Assembly: GCA_013365325.1 (NCBI GenBank)
Contig: JABVXV010000047.1
Span: 186,001-250,000 of the forward strand
Reading direction: 5' to 3'
Length of the DNA: 64,000 nucleotides
Source of the DNA: Dipetalonema caudispina
Taxonomy: Eukaryota; Nematoda; Chromadorea; Rhabditida; Onchocercidae
Under the pieces are notes generated by a model. It had not been told where the DNA came from. It saw nothing but the letters and a program-made list of their open reading frames with translations, and made no database searches. A program made the position numbers and the translations under genes. Shown piece by piece: positions 63,301 through 64,000 of this stretch (within the stretch, counting starts at the first letter, position 1; each line of letters opens with the position of its first letter).

Positions 63301-64000
63301 GCACGAAACAGAGGATGGAAACTGATATGACCGACAGTCATTTTGAAGAACATGTTGAAGTATTCGAAGAAGGAGCTGTTGGTGCACCACAAACTTTCCA
63401 GTATTCGAAAAACCAGGCCTTCGATGACCTAATGGATGTTTTGCGTGATGATCAAGGTTCCGTTTGATTATCCGTTCAATGCTGAATTCTTTTCGGAAAC
63501 AGTAGCTTTTCCGTGTTGGGAAATAAATCCCAATGAATAGGTGTTTACCGTGGAGTTTGCAAATTAGCGTCATTAGTAATGGAGTTAAATTTTCATGCGT
63601 CTATTTTTTTTCGATTTTACTTTTTTTTAAACTGCACTTTTTTAATTTTTTTAGTTTCGTCTTCTCAATTTTGAAAATATTGATATTGTTTGTAACTTGT
63701 AACTGATTTGTTTTTAGCAGGAGTTAATGATTTGAAATCAAATAATCTCGATTTTGGTACAGGAACAGTTTATGGATCAGATGAGCTGGCAACATTGTTA
63801 GGTGATGATTGGTTCCAGCATGATTGTGCAATACCAGCAACACCCGTTTGTTCACAGGCTGCCGAGCAGTACGCAGTTAACAGTGTAATTTTTTAATTCT
63901 TTTTATTAGTCCATAATTCTTAAATGTAAACTGATATGTCTTTTTGCGAATTTCTCGTTTTTCTACTTCGATAAAAAATTTTGTTTCAGCCGGATGTTCT
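42795..64000 (+). CDS. mrtf: Myocardin-related transcription factor (MRTF), partial at the right edge
   Basis: Twenty exons are visible: 42795-42990, 45986-46051, 54621-54740, 55594-55755, 55969-56034, 56256-56440, 56804-56890, 57285-57398, 57592-58194, 58614-58856, 59071-59442, 60421-60605, 60851-60995, 61304-61453, 61723-61890, 62157-62434, 62705-63005, 63270-63456, 63721-63884 and 63990 onward. They give about 1267 residues. Three RPEL actin-binding motifs come first: RPAQGYL, RPSKQKL and canonical RPGPLEL. Next are a basic stretch (KSKVRKKGSQYRTPYDQ), the Q-rich SYDLLLQQQQLFLQWQ, and a SAP domain (LADYRVQDLKNECKKRQLPV, ~415-450). A leucine-zipper coil (EEMLRFQQRKIEELQKEL, ~805) and an acidic C-terminal region with DELATLLGDDW follow. 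MRTFs bind G-actin through RPEL and, when released, coactivate SRF; the domain order is diagnostic. Introns 14 and 16 appear to be GC-AG. The first ATG (42795) and the next one (42807) are in frame. Confidence 0.94.
43214..43231. repeat. TA microsatellite
   Basis: Nine TA units in MRTF intron 1. Confidence 0.9.
45223..45307. repeat. TA microsatellite followed by poly-T
   Basis: TA repeats at 45223-45238 and, 37 bases later, a run of 33 T at 45275-45307, all in MRTF intron 1. The poly-T length is likely to vary between individuals and to be error-prone in assembly. Confidence 0.9.
46052..54620 (+). other. MRTF intron 2, 8.6 kb
   Basis: This is the longest intron in the window, between RPEL1 and RPEL2. 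It holds TA runs (47805-47818, 53697-53714), a CA run near 49640 and poly-T (53742-53763). Two long, mutually overlapping minus ORFs occur at 49137-49798. No exon with fitting phase was found. Long 5' introns often carry enhancers or alternative promoters (general knowledge). Confidence 0.6.
53697..53763. repeat. TA microsatellite and poly-T
   Basis: TA units at 53697-53714 and 22 consecutive T at 53742-53763 within MRTF intron 2. Confidence 0.9.
59306..59330 (+). repeat. CAG repeat coding for glutamine in MRTF
   Basis: Six consecutive CAG codons followed by CAA extend a polyglutamine tract in exon 11. A second CAA-rich run lies at about 59158-59172. Length polymorphism is likely. Confidence 0.85.

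Overview
The window is nuclear DNA from a nematode, most likely a filarial or other spirurid species (inference). It is AT-rich, its genes are cut into many small exons by introns of about 50 to 500 bases (a few much longer), and several first exons begin just after a TTTCAG-type acceptor, as expected for spliced-leader trans-splicing. Most gene models below were built by hand from reading frames, splice sites and phase continuity. No search or alignment could be run.

Left part (1-9.5 kb, minus strand): the 5' exons of a secreted PAN/apple-domain protein that runs off the left edge, then a complete 11-exon gene for the histone chaperone SPT2. Next (11.8-21.0 kb, plus strand): a many-exon gene with tentative RCC1-like repeats and cysteine clusters, followed 0.7 kb later by a 12-exon pseudokinase with an unrecognised C-terminal domain. 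The two could form an operon. A 9.3 kb stretch with no convincing gene follows (21.0-30.4 kb).

Centre (30.4-41.9 kb): a rhodopsin-like peptide GPCR on the plus strand converges on a minus-strand row of three genes: CDK20 (dyf-18 of C. elegans) and two tandem p24/TMED cargo receptors of the TMED5 type with identical exon layout. Right part (42.8-64 kb, plus strand): a myocardin-related transcription factor (MRTF) with three RPEL motifs, basic region, Q-rich segment, SAP domain and coiled coil. It has an 8.6 kb second intron and continues past the right edge.

The most unusual features are at the level of RNA processing. Three introns, in CDK20, a p24 gene and MRTF, are best read as GC-AG, and two more (GPCR, MRTF) are likely. 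One GPCR splice acceptor sits in the loop of a perfect 16-bp hairpin, and the same gene has overlapping donors that would switch its C-terminal tail. A ~58-base-arm inverted repeat lies just upstream of the trans-splice site of one p24 gene. Functionally, SPT2 and MRTF are nuclear, the p24 pair acts in ER-Golgi transport, CDK20 in cilia, and the GPCR at the plasma membrane. Nothing suggests that they share a pathway.
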